NCBI RefSeq assembly: GCF_020379485.1
Contig: NC_063444.1
Span: forward strand, 7,326,652-7,390,651
Direction of reading: 5' to 3'
From: Brassica napus
Taxonomy: Eukaryota > Streptophyta > Magnoliopsida > Brassicales > Brassicaceae
Length of the DNA stretch: 64,000 bases
The notes under the pieces are model-generated. The model did not search any database. It saw only the letters and a program-made list of their open reading frames with translations, and was not told the DNA's origin. A program made the translations under genes and the position numbers. Shown piece by piece: positions 32,669 to 45,132 of this stretch. Every line of letters starts with the position of its first letter. Within the stretch, counting starts at the first letter, position 1.

Positions 32669-35600
32669 ATGGGTACTCCTTATAATTTCCGTTCTTGGTT
32701 AGATCAACCTCATATGGATCCAAATACAAATTTACTTACGGAGGAATACGCACGTGGTATTCAAGAATTCATGGGGGTGGTTCAAAGTCAACCGGAAGCA
32801 AGAACAAGTAAGTATTTATTATGTCCATGTTCTACTTGTAAGAATAATATCCGTGTCAAAAAAATGGAAGTATGGAGTCATTTATATTTGAAAGGATTTA
32901 CACGTGGTTATAAGATTTGGTATCTTCATGGAGAAAGATTTGAGTATGGTAGTAGTAGCGAACCTCAAACTGCCGATAGGTTAGATGAACCTACCACGGA
33001 TGTAGATTTTGGGATAGGGACTGTTCAGATGGTATATGATGCATATGGAGAAAATTTACCGTCGGGTGAAGAGGAAGGAGATAGACAAGAACAACCCAAT
33101 GTAGAAAATTTCCCATGTGAAGAGGAAGGCGAACGAGAACAACCCAATCTAGAAGCCAGAAGATTTTTTGAAATGTTAGATGCAGCTAAGCAGCCATTGT
33201 ATCAAGGATGTAAAGATGGGCATTCACCTTTATCATCCGCAAGTCGATTGATGGCGCTAAAGACTGACTATAATTTGGCTGAAGAATGTGTGGATGCGAT
33301 TGCAGATTTTGTTAAAGATGTTCTTCCTGAAGATAATCTTGCACCTGGCTCATATTATGAGGTACAAAAATTGGTCGCTGGTCTTGGCTTACCATATCAG
33401 GTGATAGATGTATGCATCGATAACTGCATGATTTACTGGAGAGCAGATGAGAACAGGGAGAGATGTAAATTCTGTCGGAAACCTCGTTATCAGGATACGA
33501 CTGGAAGAGTTCCGGTGCCATACAAACGAATGTGGTATTTGCCGTTGACTGAAAGATTAAAGAGGTTATATCAGTCTGAACGAACAGCAGAACCAATGAG
33601 ATGGCATGCTGAGCACTTAACAAATGGTGAGATAACACATCCTTCCGATGCAGAGGCGTGGAAGCATTTTCAATCAACATATCCAGAATTTGCATCTGAG
33701 GTAAGAAATGTGTATCTTGCATTATGCACAGATGGTTTCAGTCCATTTGGAAAGCATGGAAGACAATATTCATTGTGGCCGGTAATCTTGACACCTTACA
33801 ACTTACCACCACATTTGTGTATGCGACGGGAGTTTTTGTTCCTCTCAATTCTCGTTCCCGGGCCAGATCATCCTAAGAGGTCACTGGATGTGTTTCTTCA
33901 GCCATTGATATATGAGCTGCAATTATTATGGGAGCACGGTGTTCATACATACGATGTTTCGCGGAAAGAGAATTTTCAGATGCGAGCAGTACTTATGTGG
34001 ACAATAAGTGATTTTCCAGCATATGGTATGTTATCTGGATGGACCACGCATGGGAGGCTATCATGTCCTTATTGCCAAGACAACACAGATGCTTTCCAAC
34101 TAAAAAATGGTCGGAAATCGTGTTGGTTTGACTGTCACAGGAGATTTCTACCACACGATCATCCATATCGTAAGAGTAAGACATTGTTTACAAAGAACAA
34201 GAGGGTGTTTGACAGTCCACCTGAAGAAGTAAGTGGCAAAAAGTTGAAGGAACAATTAAGAGATTTTGGTGCAGATAGAACGGCAGACGTGGGTGGAAAC
34301 GGACATGAACCGATTTATGGTGTAGGGGAAAATCATAATTGGCATAAGAAGAGTATCTTCTGGGATTTGCCCTATTGGGAGACTCATTTGTTGCGGCACT
34401 GTTTAGATGTCATGCATATTGAGAAGAACTTTTTCGACAATTTGATGAACACCATCCTTGATGTCCAAGGCAAGACGAAGGATAACTTGAAGTCAAGACT
34501 GGATTTGGTTGATATTTGTGCTCGTCCCGAACTTCATGTTGATGAGCACGGTAAAGGTCCTATTCCCATATATCGACTGGATGCAACTGCAAAAGAAGAG
34601 TTTTTTGATTGGATAACACACAGTGTTAAATTTCCAGACGGTTATGCATCAAGTTTGCGTAATTGTGTTGACAAAAGTGAAGGGAAGTTTACTGGCTTGA
34701 AGAGCCATGATTGTCATGTAATGATGCAGCGCCTCCTTCCTTTTGCGTTTTCCGCACTATTGCCACGAAATGTCCACGAAGCAATCGCAGGTACTTTAAA
34801 ATTTAACATAGTTAAATTAATTGTCATATTATTTTTTAATGCTTATATATATATATGCTTATGGAATTTGTTTTCTTCGTGTATGTAGGGATAAGTGCTT
34901 TCTTCCGTGATTTATGCTCGAGATCACTCACATCAGATGGTATCCGCAATTTGGAAGTTAAAATACCGGTGATCCTATGCAACCTCGAGAAGATATTTCC
35001 TCCATCATTTTTTGATGTTATGGAGCATCTTGCTATTCATCTTGCGAGAGAAGCGGCACTCGGTGGTCCCGTGCAGTACAGGTGGATGTATTTGTACGAA
35101 CGGTTTATGTTTCATCTGAAGAAGAAGGTCAAGAATTTAAGCAAGGTGGAGGGATCAATAGTGGCTCAGTGCATCAATGAGGAAACCTCAAACTTTGCTG
35201 AATACTACTTTCCATCAGAAGTTCGAACAAAAAGTCGAAGACCTGCACGGCATGATGATAGAGGTGAAAGGGCAACTTATTATGTTTATGTGCCAAACAT
35301 GTTTACACAAATTGGACGACATAGTGGAAAGTCAACGGACCGGATACTTACCGTAGCTGAGCATGCTCATTTGCACACATATTTGCTTACAAACTGCGAA
35401 GACATTCTTGAATATGAGAGGTACATAGATTTAAAAATATGAATTATTTGCAATATTTTTGAAACATATCTAACATTTTTGTGTTTTTTACAGTATTTAC
35501 TTGGCAGAGATGCGCTTAAAGTACCCGGATGCGACAGAAGAACAACTCGAACAACTCAAGCAAAACAACTTTGCAACATGGCTTTCTGATTATGTAAGTG

Positions 35601-36356
35601 TCTAATCAGTAATTAGTGGTAACTAACCGTTTTACTTATTATCTTTTAATGAACGAAAACATTTTTTTTTGTTTTTATAGGTAAGCCATTGTTTAGCTAT
35701 TGGCCACCCACCTAAAGATTGGTTACGTGAGATAGTTTGTGGTCCAAAGTTTGTTGCAAAGTCATATCCGAGATATTGCACACGAGGATATGCATTCAGA
35801 GTTCTTAAGGAAAATACTGTAAGGAGAACAATTGATTGTGGGGTTTCTTCGTCATCCGGAGACGATGTCTACTACGGTAACGTACGCGAGATTTTGGAAA
35901 TTCAGTACCCGGGAATGATTGGCATGAGATGTATTGTCTTCAACTGTGAGTGGTACGACAACGTTGTTGGTCGCGGAGTAAGCACTGACGCATTCGGTGT
36001 TACATCTGTACATTCGCGACGACGACTGGATTTTTACGATCCATTCATTCTTGCTTCACAAGCTGACCAGGTATGTATGTTGAAATATATTTTCCATCGG
36101 AAGTAATCATATATAATTACTTCGACTTATATAATTTATAATTTTTCAGGTTTGCTATATTCGTTATCCGCGGATTAGGCAAAGGAACGATCCTTGGATC
36201 GTTGTCATGTCAATAAATCCCAGAAGCCGAGTACAAGGAGTATTTGATCCACTACAACAACAATTAACCGAAGAGGACGGCGAGATTGGAGAGTTTGACG
36301 AAGACAATTCAGATTCATCATGTTCATCATCAGATAATTCCTCAGATGGAGAGTAG
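32669..36356 (+). CDS. TNP2-like CACTA transposase (Transposase_21)
   Basis: Five exons, 32669-34790, 34889-35420, 35494-35593, 35681-36070 and 36150-36356, splice in frame to 1116 residues. The N-terminus is a Transpos_assoc domain (Cys/His-rich, with CPCSTCKN) at about residues 1-75. Transposase_21 follows, with GFSPFGKHGRQYSLWPV, LPPHLCMRREF, PGPDHPKRSLDVFLQPL and ISDFPAYGMLSGW, and LRHCLDVMHIEKNF toward its end. Exon 2 is a DUF4218 region (IPVILCNLEKIFPPSFFDVMEHL and QYRWMYLYERFM) and exons 4-5 a DUF4216 region (QYPGMIGMRCIVFNCEWYDN), ending in an acidic Asp/Glu/Ser tail. The protein would bind the 13-bp ends and cut and paste the element. Intron borders are canonical (for example CGCAG|GTACTT, ATGTAG|GGATAA). 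Confidence 0.93.
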
Positions 36357-36773
36357 ATACTCTTTTATGAATGTATATGCAAATTACTTTTAAACATTGT
36401 AGATTTCTTCTAAAAACAAATTATGGGTTTGAAACGTTGTATACTTTTAAATTACAAAAAATAAATTAGATTTGTTGATTCTAAAATCGAACGGTTTTGA
36501 TTGATTGATTATATACGGTTTTGATTGAATGGTTATATATATGTCATGTTCAAAGTTAAAATACCGACGGAAAAAACCCGTCGGTTATCCGTCGGTTCAT
36601 TAAATGAATACATAAGAGAAAATCTCTTCTTTTTCCTCATTTCTTCCCCGTTTTCTCTCTCTCTCCGCCCAGCCCCTCCTCCGATCCTCCCTCGCGATTT
36701 CCGGCGATTCCCTCCTCCTCCCTCGCGATTTCCGACGTAATCCCCCAAATTCGACCTCCTCTTTCACCCAGTC
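36357..36773 (+). promoter_or_regulatory. Region between the two CACTA genes with internal target repeats
   Basis: Terminator region of the transposase gene and promoter of the accessory gene. At 36561-36597 three copies of the CCGACGGA/TCCGTCGG motif lie upstream of a C/T-rich leader. The same motif fills the element ends, so the accessory protein could regulate its own gene. Confidence 0.55.
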
Positions 36774-38807
36774 ATGTAAGATTTTCAATTCTTTAATCTT
36801 TCTCATGGGATTTCAATGGTTACAATGTTAGTTTTAGGGTTTATGTGATTTTGAGATTGATTAGGGATTTGGAAGTTAGTTTAGGGCCGGGATTGAAGTT
36901 TTTATTTACGATTTGTGTGATTGGAGTTATAGATTTTGGATTTCTTTAATTTGAATAAAGTTTTTTAAAATTTTTTTTTTTAATTATATAAAAATCGTTT
37001 TTAATTATAAAACGTTTCATATTTTTATATTTTTTTCATTATATAATTTCGTTAAATTAATTTAAAAACACTTTTTAATTATTATAAAAAAAATTTAATT
37101 ATAAAAAGTTTCTTTTTTTTTGAAACACAATTATAATACGTTTCTAAATAATAAAAAAAGCTTACTAATGTTTTTAAATAATAAAAAAGCTTACTACGTT
37201 TATAATAAAACGTTTTTTTTTTTTGAAACACAATTATAATACGTTTCTAAATAATAAAAAAGCTTACTAATGTTTTTTTTTCGTAGGGATGAACCACCTC
37301 CTCTTATAGTTAGACGTCGTTTTCGCCGGGGTACTTCTTCAGTCACTCAGAGTACGTCACCCGCTAGTAGCCCAGTTGCAGCTACCACTCCTCCAGCAGC
37401 CCCCACCCCTCCAGCAGCCCGCACCCCCCCTTCTGTAGCTTCCGGCCCTTCTCAAAGTTCAAGAGGAGGAGGATTGCCTACTACGATGACTGTTGCGGAG
37501 TTAGTTAGGCAACCTGGCCGAGAATCGCTTCAGCGCCTTGATCCAAATTATCTTATTGTCCCAAACACCACTTGGTAAGTATTTGTTTTAAAAGGTTCTT
37601 TCATTTTATATTCATCTTTTACATTTAATTGTGTTTGGTTTTATTTCGTAGGTTTGATTTGTCTGGCAATGGTATCACCAACAGCCTTCTTAGGATGGAG
37701 TACACGATGCTAAAGCGTGGTTATCCAACTTTCTATGACATGCCTGCAGAAGATCAAGAACTTTGGTTTCGGCAATTTGCGGTATATGTTCTCAATTTTT
37801 AATATTATAAATTTTTTTCCACCAATTGTAACTTTCTAAAAAAAAATTTATATTTATTTTGCAGCAAGAGTTCACTTGGGAATCAGGGATTACCGAACAA
37901 GTGAAAATTGTTTTCCGCCGCAAAGCAGCTTCGCACTACACCAAGCGGATCAATGAGTGGAAGCAAAAATTCGATGTTGGTGAGGTCCCGAAGCACATCA
38001 ACCCAGACGTTTGGCGGGATTTGTGTGGTCATTGGACGAAAGATGAGACAAAGTCTTTGTCGACAATCAACTCGCAAAATCGGTGTAGCAGCCGTGGCGG
38101 GAAAGGGATGTTTGTCCACAACTTAGGGGCAACAAGTTTACAGACCCGAGCACTTCAGCTAGTAAGTTTCTAATCTGATTTTCTTATTCATTTTTAAATA
38201 TGTGATACTAAATATATTGTTTTTAGATGAAGGAAAACGGTGGAGTTCCCGTAGATGATTTTACCCTGATGAAGAATGCCTATACCAACAAGAAGACTGG
38301 CGTGATTCAGGATGGACTTATTCAGGACGTAATCCAGGTCGTGGAAAATCGAAAAGAGGATCTCCTCGCGACTCAAGCTTCTATGTGTGAAGAAGGCGAT
38401 TCTGCATCTTCCAACTCCTTAACCGTAGAGCAACTCAACAACCTTGTTCTCGAGGTACATTCTAATTTCTTTTTGCTATGTATGTGTGATATGTGTGTGT
38501 GCGTGAGTATGTGTGTGATATGTATTTGTTATTTCTCATTCAGGCTGTTCCAAGGAAAAAGGGCCGTTATGTTGGATTGGCTCGTTCGACCGGAGGGGCT
38601 TCTTCTTCTTCTTCAGCTCACTATCCACTGGTTCATGAGCTTATGGAGCAGATTAAGACCAAAGATACGGAGATTGAGTTCCTCAAGAATGACAATGCTG
38701 AAATCCGGGTTGAGCTGCAGCAAAACCGAACGACTATGGAGCAAAACAATGTTCTCACCCAGACCTTGTTGCAGAAGTTTAGGAGCCGATTCGGTGAAGA
38801 CTTTTAG
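36774..38807 (+). CDS. TNP1/TNPA-like CACTA accessory protein, start codon split by an intron
   Basis: Best model: exon 1 ends ...CAGTCAT at 36775 before a strong donor GTAAGA, and exon 2 begins at 37287 (TCGTAG|GGATGAACC), so the start codon is AT|G and the protein begins MDEPPPLIVRRRF. Further exons are 37652-37781, 37865-38161, 38227-38454 and 38544-38807 (exon 2 ends 37574), all in frame, giving 402 residues. A Pro/Ala/Thr-rich N-terminus is followed by the family core (TVAELVRQPGRESLQRLDP, TTWF, ELWFRQFA, QEFTWESGI, KTGVIQDGLIQDV) and a C-terminal coiled coil. Proteins of this class bind subterminal repeats. If the split start is wrong, translation could begin at the internal Met in exon 2 (PTTMTVAEL), still keeping the core. 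Confidence 0.85.
37112..37272 (+). repeat. Direct repeat in intron 1 of the accessory gene
   Basis: A segment of about 57 bp (GAAACACAATTATAATACG, TTTCTAAATAATAAAAAAGC, TTACTAATG) occurs at 37119-37170 and again at 37225-37272, with a degenerate third copy between them. The second copy abuts the 3' splice site. Confidence 0.75.
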
Positions 38808-38959
38808 TTGTTTTTTTAATTTTCAAAAACTTTTTATTACTTTTCATAACTTTAATGTATAATAATGTTGAATTTATATATCTATAATGTTTTTAAATTC
38901 TAAATTATCAATTTTTTCCTGAAATTAAATAAAGAATTATAAAAATTGTTTTTTTTTAA

Positions 38960-39446
38960 TTAAAAAAGGAAAACCGACGGATGAAGTTTTCCGTCGGAAT
39001 TTCTACATATTTCCGACGAATATGTTCCGTCGGTTTTTTTCTAAAAATTCCGACGACACATATCCGTCGGTTTTTTCAGAAAATTCCGACGAATTCTCTT
39101 CGTCGGTATTCGCTATAAATACCGACGAACATATTCCGTCGGAAATTTTAGAAAATTTCCGACGAAATATATCCGTCGGTTTTTTCAGAAAATTCCGACG
39201 AATTATCTTCGTCGGTATTCTCTATAAATACCGACGGATGTGTTTCGTCGGAAATTTTAGAAAAAACCGACGGAATATGTTCGTCGGTATTTACCGACGA
39301 TATGTGTTCGTCGGTATTTTGCCGACGAATTGCCGACGAATATCAGTATACCGACGAGATGATACCGACGGACATATTTCGTCGGTATTCCATCGGTATG
39401 CTACTTTCCCGACGAGATTATGACGGATTTGTCCATCGGTATCAAG
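38960..39446. repeat. Right subterminal repeats of the CACTA element
   Basis: About 490 bp of CCGACGAAT, CCGTCGGTTTT, TTCGTCGGTATT units in both orientations. A longer repeated unit of about 60 bp (TTTTCAGAAAATTCCGACGA...) is duplicated near 39061-39110 and 39181-39230. Confidence 0.9.
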
Positions 39447-40282
39447 CAGTTTTCTTGTAGTGATTGCTTTTGTCAACAATTTTAAAAGATTTTTAAAATA
39501 ATTGTAGTATGTATGGATACTATATATGTGGGGAGTTTTCAAAAGTAGCATACTATTGAAAATGCTAAGAATCTAGTGTAAGATTTGCAACTTTCAAGTT
39601 TAAACATTTTTTCCAAGCTAGAAATAACTATATTAATTATTTTAAGCAAAACTGAACTTTAAATCATGAACTATGAACTTGTATAGCTTCTTCCAATGCT
39701 ACTATATGATATTTGATATTTATGTTCAAGAATGTTTTAATAAAAGTATGCGTGTTTTGTATATACATTTGTTGCACTATATAATCCTCATCTGAAACAT
39801 AATGCTACATGAAGATTATGCAGACCTTTTTTGTCAAAAGATAATGCGGACCTTTATTGACAGAATACTGAAATCGGAAACGTTCTTTGCGATAAAGGTG
39901 CTAGACCAAAAGCTTCTCTTATGTTTTTGGACCATGTTAATTCGGAAGGAAATTAACTTGAGACTAAACTGCATGGACTCAGAAGAAGAAAAACAGATAC
40001 ACTGAAACAAAATCATATGAAGTTTTTAATTTCTTTTTCGACTTTTAGTAAAACTGCTGCATGAGGGACCGATACCGTGAATTTTTTCGTGCTTGTTCCA
40101 AGTTCGAAGTACCATTTATACAAATAAGAATTTTTGGATCATACATACCTAGTTTTTTTCAATTTTGATTATATGGAGATAAAGCAAACATCCGAAGATT
40201 TTGTACTACCTTTTAGATCTATTTTCTAAGTAAGCTTATAAATTTAATTTAATGTATTCAAATTTTAGAATAACATTAAAAT

Positions 40283-40420
40283 ACCTCTATATCAGGAAGT
40301 ACCGGTTTCGATTCCAAAAAAAAGATAATTTATGCAGAATATCAGGAGGAATGGATTTCACATGCGGATTAGGGTGATGCAGTTAAACATAAATCCTCAT
40401 GAGCCAATACAATATTGTCA
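40283..40420 (+). repeat. SINE remnant (family A), B-box side
   Basis: GGTTTCGATTCC (B-box-like) followed by TTTATGCAGAATATCAGG and ATGGATTTCACATGCGG matches the body of the 7.3-kb copy. The A-box side is not preserved. Confidence 0.4.
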
Positions 40421-40672
40421 ACTATGGTATCGTTTATTTAGTGTTTTTTTATAGTTTGTAATATAGCATAATTAACCAATGTTAAAAAAAAGAATAACAC
40501 CAAAATGACTTATGAACAAGTTGTATTTTTTTTTATAAAATAAATGTTTAAAATGGCTTTCTGATATGTCTAAGTGTCTTAGTGGTTTTCTTGTTTTATC
40601 CTTAACGTCTTAAACATAACACGTCCTTTTTATGATATTTTCAATCTGTATAACTGTTAATAAAATCAAATT

Positions 40673-40735
40673 TCCTTGTGTAAAACATTAATGCAGATTC
40701 AATCAAACCAATGGCCTAAGTTGGTTTTCACAAAG
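40673..40735 (-). repeat. SINE remnant (family A), A-box side
   Basis: On the minus strand CTTAGGCCATTGGTTTGATTG then TGCATTAATG resembles the A-box heads at 20.1 kb and 61.1 kb. The B box is missing. Confidence 0.35.
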
Positions 40736-41908
40736 ACAAAACAATACTTTATTAAGAGAGATGTAAAATATGTTAAGAAATTTTCATAATACCAATTGTG
40801 TTTTACAACAGTACCTTATTTGATTATCAGGAGCACAATGGTGTTTGATATGAAACTAGAAGTTTTGATGTGCCATGCGCAAAAATACATAATTTAAATA
40901 TATATATATATTTTTTTTTCAAAAGAAAATTTTAGTTTACACTGAAACATTATTATTTGTCTATTTTAAGTGTTTTTTGTAATTTTATTCTTTTTTGATT
41001 TGCTTTGCAATTTTAATTTTATTTTATTTAAATTTCAGTAGAGTTAGAATTTTTTGATTAAGGGTATTTTTGAAAATTGGTATACAGCTTAATGTATTTC
41101 AAGCAACTTTGAAAAAAAATTATAATTAGTGTTGCTTTAGTTTTGTATTTTTTTTATGCATACTTACAGCTAATTTTGATAATATATATATAGAGAATAT
41201 GATATATATAAGTTGATGTAAGAATATATTTTTAATTCTATTTAGTTTATTTTTTTATTGATTTGATATATATAAAATTTAATGGTGATATATGAATTAC
41301 CAGATATATGAATTATTAGTTATTAATATATTTAATAGTTTTGCCAAAACAAGTATTTATACAAATTAAATAATAGTGATATATGAGTTAATAATAATTA
41401 CCATATTAAATAATTTGCTACAAATATAAATCTTTATAAAGAAAATTGTACATCATAATTACATATATGTCATGTCATCATTGTTTTGAGAGTGAATTAA
41501 TGTGGTGATAACATACATGCATATCGCATCACAATTAATGTCTATAAAATTTATCACTATATATTTTATGTCTTTTCAATTTAACTATAAATGAATTTTG
41601 TTTAAAAAAAACTTTGGTTAGTGTTATTCAATAAATAACGAAATTTAACACAAAGCAAATGACTTTTCAAGAAAAGATGGTTTTCCTAAATATGATATCA
41701 AAAAAAGGATTTGTTTACTAATACGAAATTTGACTTAGTGAAAAGCCTTGATGACTTCCCGATTTTACCATAAATCACTCATAACTGTTTAGTCTTAAAT
41801 TTTGTTTCTATGGTATTTTCATGTAATATAAGGCATGGTTGAAATCATTTTATAAATTTACTGACTTAATATAGAGACTACTCTCTACCTCTCTCACTTA
41901 CCCAACTC

Positions 41909-41916
41909 TATATATA
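41909..41916 (+). promoter_or_regulatory. Putative TATA box of NCED2
   Basis: TATATATA in CTCTATATATAGTTTC, followed by a C/T-rich leader, 139 bp upstream of the ATG at 42055. Confidence 0.55.
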
Positions 41917-42054
41917 GTTTCTCTTTCTTCGGTTTTCTTATCATCGAACCTTCCTTTCTTTTCCTCTCTCTCGTTCTGGCTCTCAGTCTTCAAACCAGAA
42001 CACAAGATACAGTCACTGTCTCAAAATTCTAACGTAAGATCAAAACAGAAGCCA

Positions 42055-43800
42055 ATGGTTTCTCTGCTTACAATGTCGACGAGCGGTGCTATAACATATC
42101 CTCAAGCCCAAAGTGATTTATGCATGAGGCCCATCAAAAGACAGCCGAAAGTTAAATGCACGGTGCACATCGACGTAACGGAGCAACCCCTAAAACTTTC
42201 TTCATTTACACCCAGAACCACTGCGACGCCGCCGCCGCAGCATAATTCCCTCCGACTAAACATCTTCCAGAAAGCGGCGGCGATTGCTATTGACGCGGCT
42301 GAGCGCGCGTTAATTTCCCACGAGAAAGATACTCCTCTTTCCAAAACCGCTGATCCAAGTGTTCAGATCGCCGGTAATTATTTTCCGGTATCGGAATATC
42401 CCGTCCGACAATTTCTTACCGTCGAAGGAACAATCCCTGACAGCATTGACGGAGTTTACGTCCGTAACGGCGCAAATCCAATGTTCGACCCGATCGCTGG
42501 ACACCATTTATTCGACGGAGACGGAATGGTTCACGCCATTAAAATAACCAACGGTTCAGCAAGCTACGCATGCCGGTTTACTAAAACCGAGAGATTGATT
42601 CAGGAAACACGATTGGGTAGACCGGTTTTCCCGAAAGCAATCGGCGAGCTTCACGGCCACTCGGGAATCGCACGTCTGATGCTTTTCTACGCACGTGGGC
42701 TTTGCGGTCTCGTCAACAACCAAAACGGCGTCGGTGTAGCGAACGCCGGTTTGGTTTACTTCAATAACCGGCTGTTAGCAATGTCAGAAGACGATTTACC
42801 GTATCAGCTGAAAATAACTCAAACCGGGGATCTCGAAACCGTTGGGCGTTACGATTTCGACGGTCAGTTAAAATCCACGATGATCGCCCACCCGAAACTC
42901 GACCCGGTTACGAAGGAGCTCCACGCGCTGAGCTACGACGTCGTGAGAAAGCCTTACTTGAAGTACTTCAGATTCTCGCCGGACGGCGTTAAATCACCGG
43001 AACTAGAGATCCCGCTCGAGACTCCGACGATGATTCACGATTTCGCTATAACGGAGAACTTCGTGGTGATTCCGGATCAACAAGTCGTGTTCAAGCTAGG
43101 GGAGATGATGGCCGGAAACTCGCCGGTGGTTTTCGACGGCGATAAGGTTTCGCGATTGGGGATAATGCCGAAAGACGCGACGGAGGCTTCCGAGATAATC
43201 TGGGTGGATTCGCCGGAGACGTTCTGTTTCCATCTCTGGAACGCGTGGGAATCGCCGGAGACTGAGGAAGTGGTGGTGATCGGGTCGTGTATGTCGCCGG
43301 CGGATTCTATCTTCAACGAGAGAGACGAGAGCTTGAAAAGCGTCTTGACGGAGATCAGGATAAACCTCAGGACGCGTGAATCCACGCGTCGAGCGATGAT
43401 GGTCGACGATGTGAATTTAGAGATCGGTATGGTTAACCGAAACCGGTTAGGTAGGAAAACCCGGTTCGCGTTTCTGGCTATCGCTGATCCTTGGCCGAAA
43501 GTCTCCGGTTTCGCTAAGGTTGATCTTGTCACCGGCGAAATTGAAAAGAACGTTTACGGCGATGAGAAGTACGGCGGAGAACCTTTTTTCTTGCCTAGTG
43601 GCTCCGTTGACGGTGGAGATAATGAAGATGATGGTTATATATTCTGTCACGTTCACGACGAAGAGAAAGAGACGTCGGAACTTCAAATTATTAACGCCGT
43701 TAATTTAAAGCTTGAAGCTACGATCAAACTACCGACTAGAGTACCGTACGGTTTTCATGGTACGTTTGTGGATGCAAGTGAACTCGTGGACCAAGTATAA
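42055..43800 (+). CDS. NCED2: 9-cis-epoxycarotenoid dioxygenase (NCED2)
   Basis: Intronless 581-residue gene. NCED enzymes are plastid non-heme iron dioxygenases that cleave 9-cis-violaxanthin or 9'-cis-neoxanthin to xanthoxin, the committed step of abscisic acid synthesis. The four iron-binding histidines are present: His279 in MIAHP, His328 in MIHDFA, His393 in FHLWNAWE and His568 in GFHGTF. The N-terminal 55 or so residues form a Ser/Thr/basic transit peptide, followed by the conserved amphipathic helix [19 protein letters not shown] that contacts thylakoid membranes. [22 protein letters not shown] and [12 protein letters not shown] are family signatures. Its start, MVSLLTM, and the block [13 protein letters not shown] point to NCED2 rather than NCED3, 5, 6 or 9, and its place between the GH17 gene and GOX3 agrees with At4g18350. 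G/C content is well above that of its flanks, as in other plant NCEDs. Confidence 0.95.
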   Translation: MVSLLTMSTSGAITYPQAQSDLCMRPIKRQPKVKCTVHIDVTEQPLKLSSFTPRTTATPPPQHNSLRLNIFQKAAAIAIDAAERALISHEKDTPLSKTADPSVQIAGNYFPVSEYPVRQFLTVEGTIPDSIDGVYVRNGANPMFDPIAGHHLFDGDGMVHAIKITNGSASYACRFTKTERLIQETRLGRPVFPKAIGELHGHSGIARLMLFYARGLCGLVNNQNGVGVANAGLVYFNNRLLAMSEDDLPYQLKITQTGDLETVGRYDFDGQLKSTMIAHPKLDPVTKELHALSYDVVRKPYLKYFRFSPDGVKSPELEIPLETPTMIHDFAITENFVVIPDQQVVFKLGEMMAGNSPVVFDGDKVSRLGIMPKDATEASEIIWVDSPETFCFHLWNAWESPETEEVVVIGSCMSPADSIFNERDESLKSVLTEIRINLRTRESTRRAMMVDDVNLEIGMVNRNRLGRKTRFAFLAIADPWPKVSGFAKVDLVTGEIEKNVYGDEKYGGEPFFLPSGSVDGGDNEDDGYIFCHVHDEEKETSELQIINAVNLKLEATIKLPTRVPYGFHGTFVDASELVDQV

Positions 43801-44664
43801 TAATTATTGTAATTTGTAGGTTTTGATATCTATTATTTCTAAATATTTGGCCTCATCTGGACGGGCATCGTTTTGACATATTTTCGTAACTTTACCATAC
43901 AAATATACAATACAAACTCAAAATAATATATATGAAAGAAAATAAAAATTTAGTAACCTTAAGCACAAATTAAAGTGGAAACAAAAAAAAACTCAATAAC
44001 AATGTTAAGCATAGTTGATTGTCGTGTTTCATAATATAAAAATAATAATATCAATTTACATAAGGATCTTTTAAATTATTAATTATCTTATACCATGTAA
44101 TATAAATTGCTAATATAGATAAGGATCCTGCTTATCGTTTGCCTTTCATGCATGCATTGACTCTTGTTAGGAATATGAATAAAAAAACTTAGCTGTATCA
44201 TCACTATAAAAGATGACTAGCGCAATAACGAAACAGTAGAAATGACTATCATAACAATCAAATGTAGATGACTCGTACCAGCAAAAGACTGTTCATATAT
44301 GATCCATAGATCTCGAAATTTGTATTTTATGGGCAACAAATTCGTGGTACTAAGTGAAGCCACGTATGAATCATGTATTACTATACAATCACTATACTGT
44401 AAAATCGTATACCTAGATATCTACGTATATATGTATTTATATACGGACACAATTGGTGTGATTGTCAGATGAATGTATCAAGATGATGTCATGCACCTCA
44501 TGTTGTTTACAAACGTTGCATAGTTAATGCAACCACGTTATTACATTTTTCGTTTTCATCCAAAGTAATTAGACAAAATTGTGTTATGTTTGATGGTCGT
44601 CATCCAAAACAAATAGTCATACAGTGAAGGTACAACCATATATTAACTTCATCAGTTTTGTTCC
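43801..44664. other. Intergenic DNA downstream of NCED2
   Basis: A/T-rich 3' flank of NCED2 with no supported gene or element boundary. Confidence 0.4.
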
Positions 44665-44672
44665 GTTCCATA

Positions 44673-44888
44673 CAGGCCCGGCCCTGTAAAAAAAAGAAAT
44701 TTAAAAAGCTGGAAGCATATTAAAAAAAAAGGTTGACATGGAGGCTTGAACTTGGCACCATTAAACAGAACAACAGATACTTAACCATCTGACCTACTGA
44801 TAGCAATTGAAAAATGGCCGAAATTTTTCTCTCGACATTAAAGATCGGAAGCAGATGCTTATGCCGCTTCTGTCCAGGACCGCTCTTG
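44673..44888. mobile_element. Small hAT-type element with a tRNA-like segment
   Basis: 216-bp element with an 8-bp target duplication GTTCCATA (44665-44672 and 44889-44896). The ends CAGGCCCGGCCCTG and, inward from the right, CAAGAGCGGTCCTG form an imperfect 14-bp inverted repeat of the CAGGGCCGGCCCTG hAT type. Inside, on the minus strand at about 44730-44805, GTCAGATGGTTAAGTA and AAGTTCAAGCCTCC resemble pol III A and B boxes at tRNA spacing. Confidence 0.7.
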
Positions 44889-44896
44889 GTTCCATA

Positions 44897-45120
44897 TATA
44901 GTTCCAAATCAGAAACGTCTGGAAACAACGTTACTGAAAGAAAATAATAATATACAATCACAATTCTATAATCTATACAGATATTCAAAGTTTCCTAAAG
45001 AAACAAAGAGGAATTTGAATTTGATATCGGCCCGATACTACTGTTAGAGACTACTGTATCTAGTGAAAATCATCCAACCATTGAAAAATTGGATGTTGAA
45101 GGAAGAAACTTGATTTCTGT
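44897..45120. other. Short intergenic spacer between two hAT elements
   Basis: No feature recognised. Confidence 0.4.
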
Positions 45121-45132
45121 CATCAATATTCT

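Larger units (their letters stand above)
32096..39462 (+). mobile_element. Complete CACTA (En/Spm-like) DNA transposon
   Basis: 7367-bp element starting CACTACAAGAAAACA and ending with the complement of CACTACAAGAAAACTG, flanked by the 3-bp duplication ATT (32093-32095 and 39463-39465). Both ends carry dense subterminal CCGACGGAAT-type repeats in both orientations. Inside are two head-to-tail plus-strand genes: a TNP2-like transposase with five exons and a TNP1/TNPA-like accessory protein with six. Both can be spliced without any frameshift or stop, so the element may be autonomous. Confidence 0.95.
39466..41880. other. A/T-rich intergenic DNA upstream of NCED2
   Basis: No supported gene. 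It includes the two SINE remnants noted below and should hold the NCED2 promoter. A 67-codon plus-strand frame at 39802-40005 has no domain. Confidence 0.4.
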
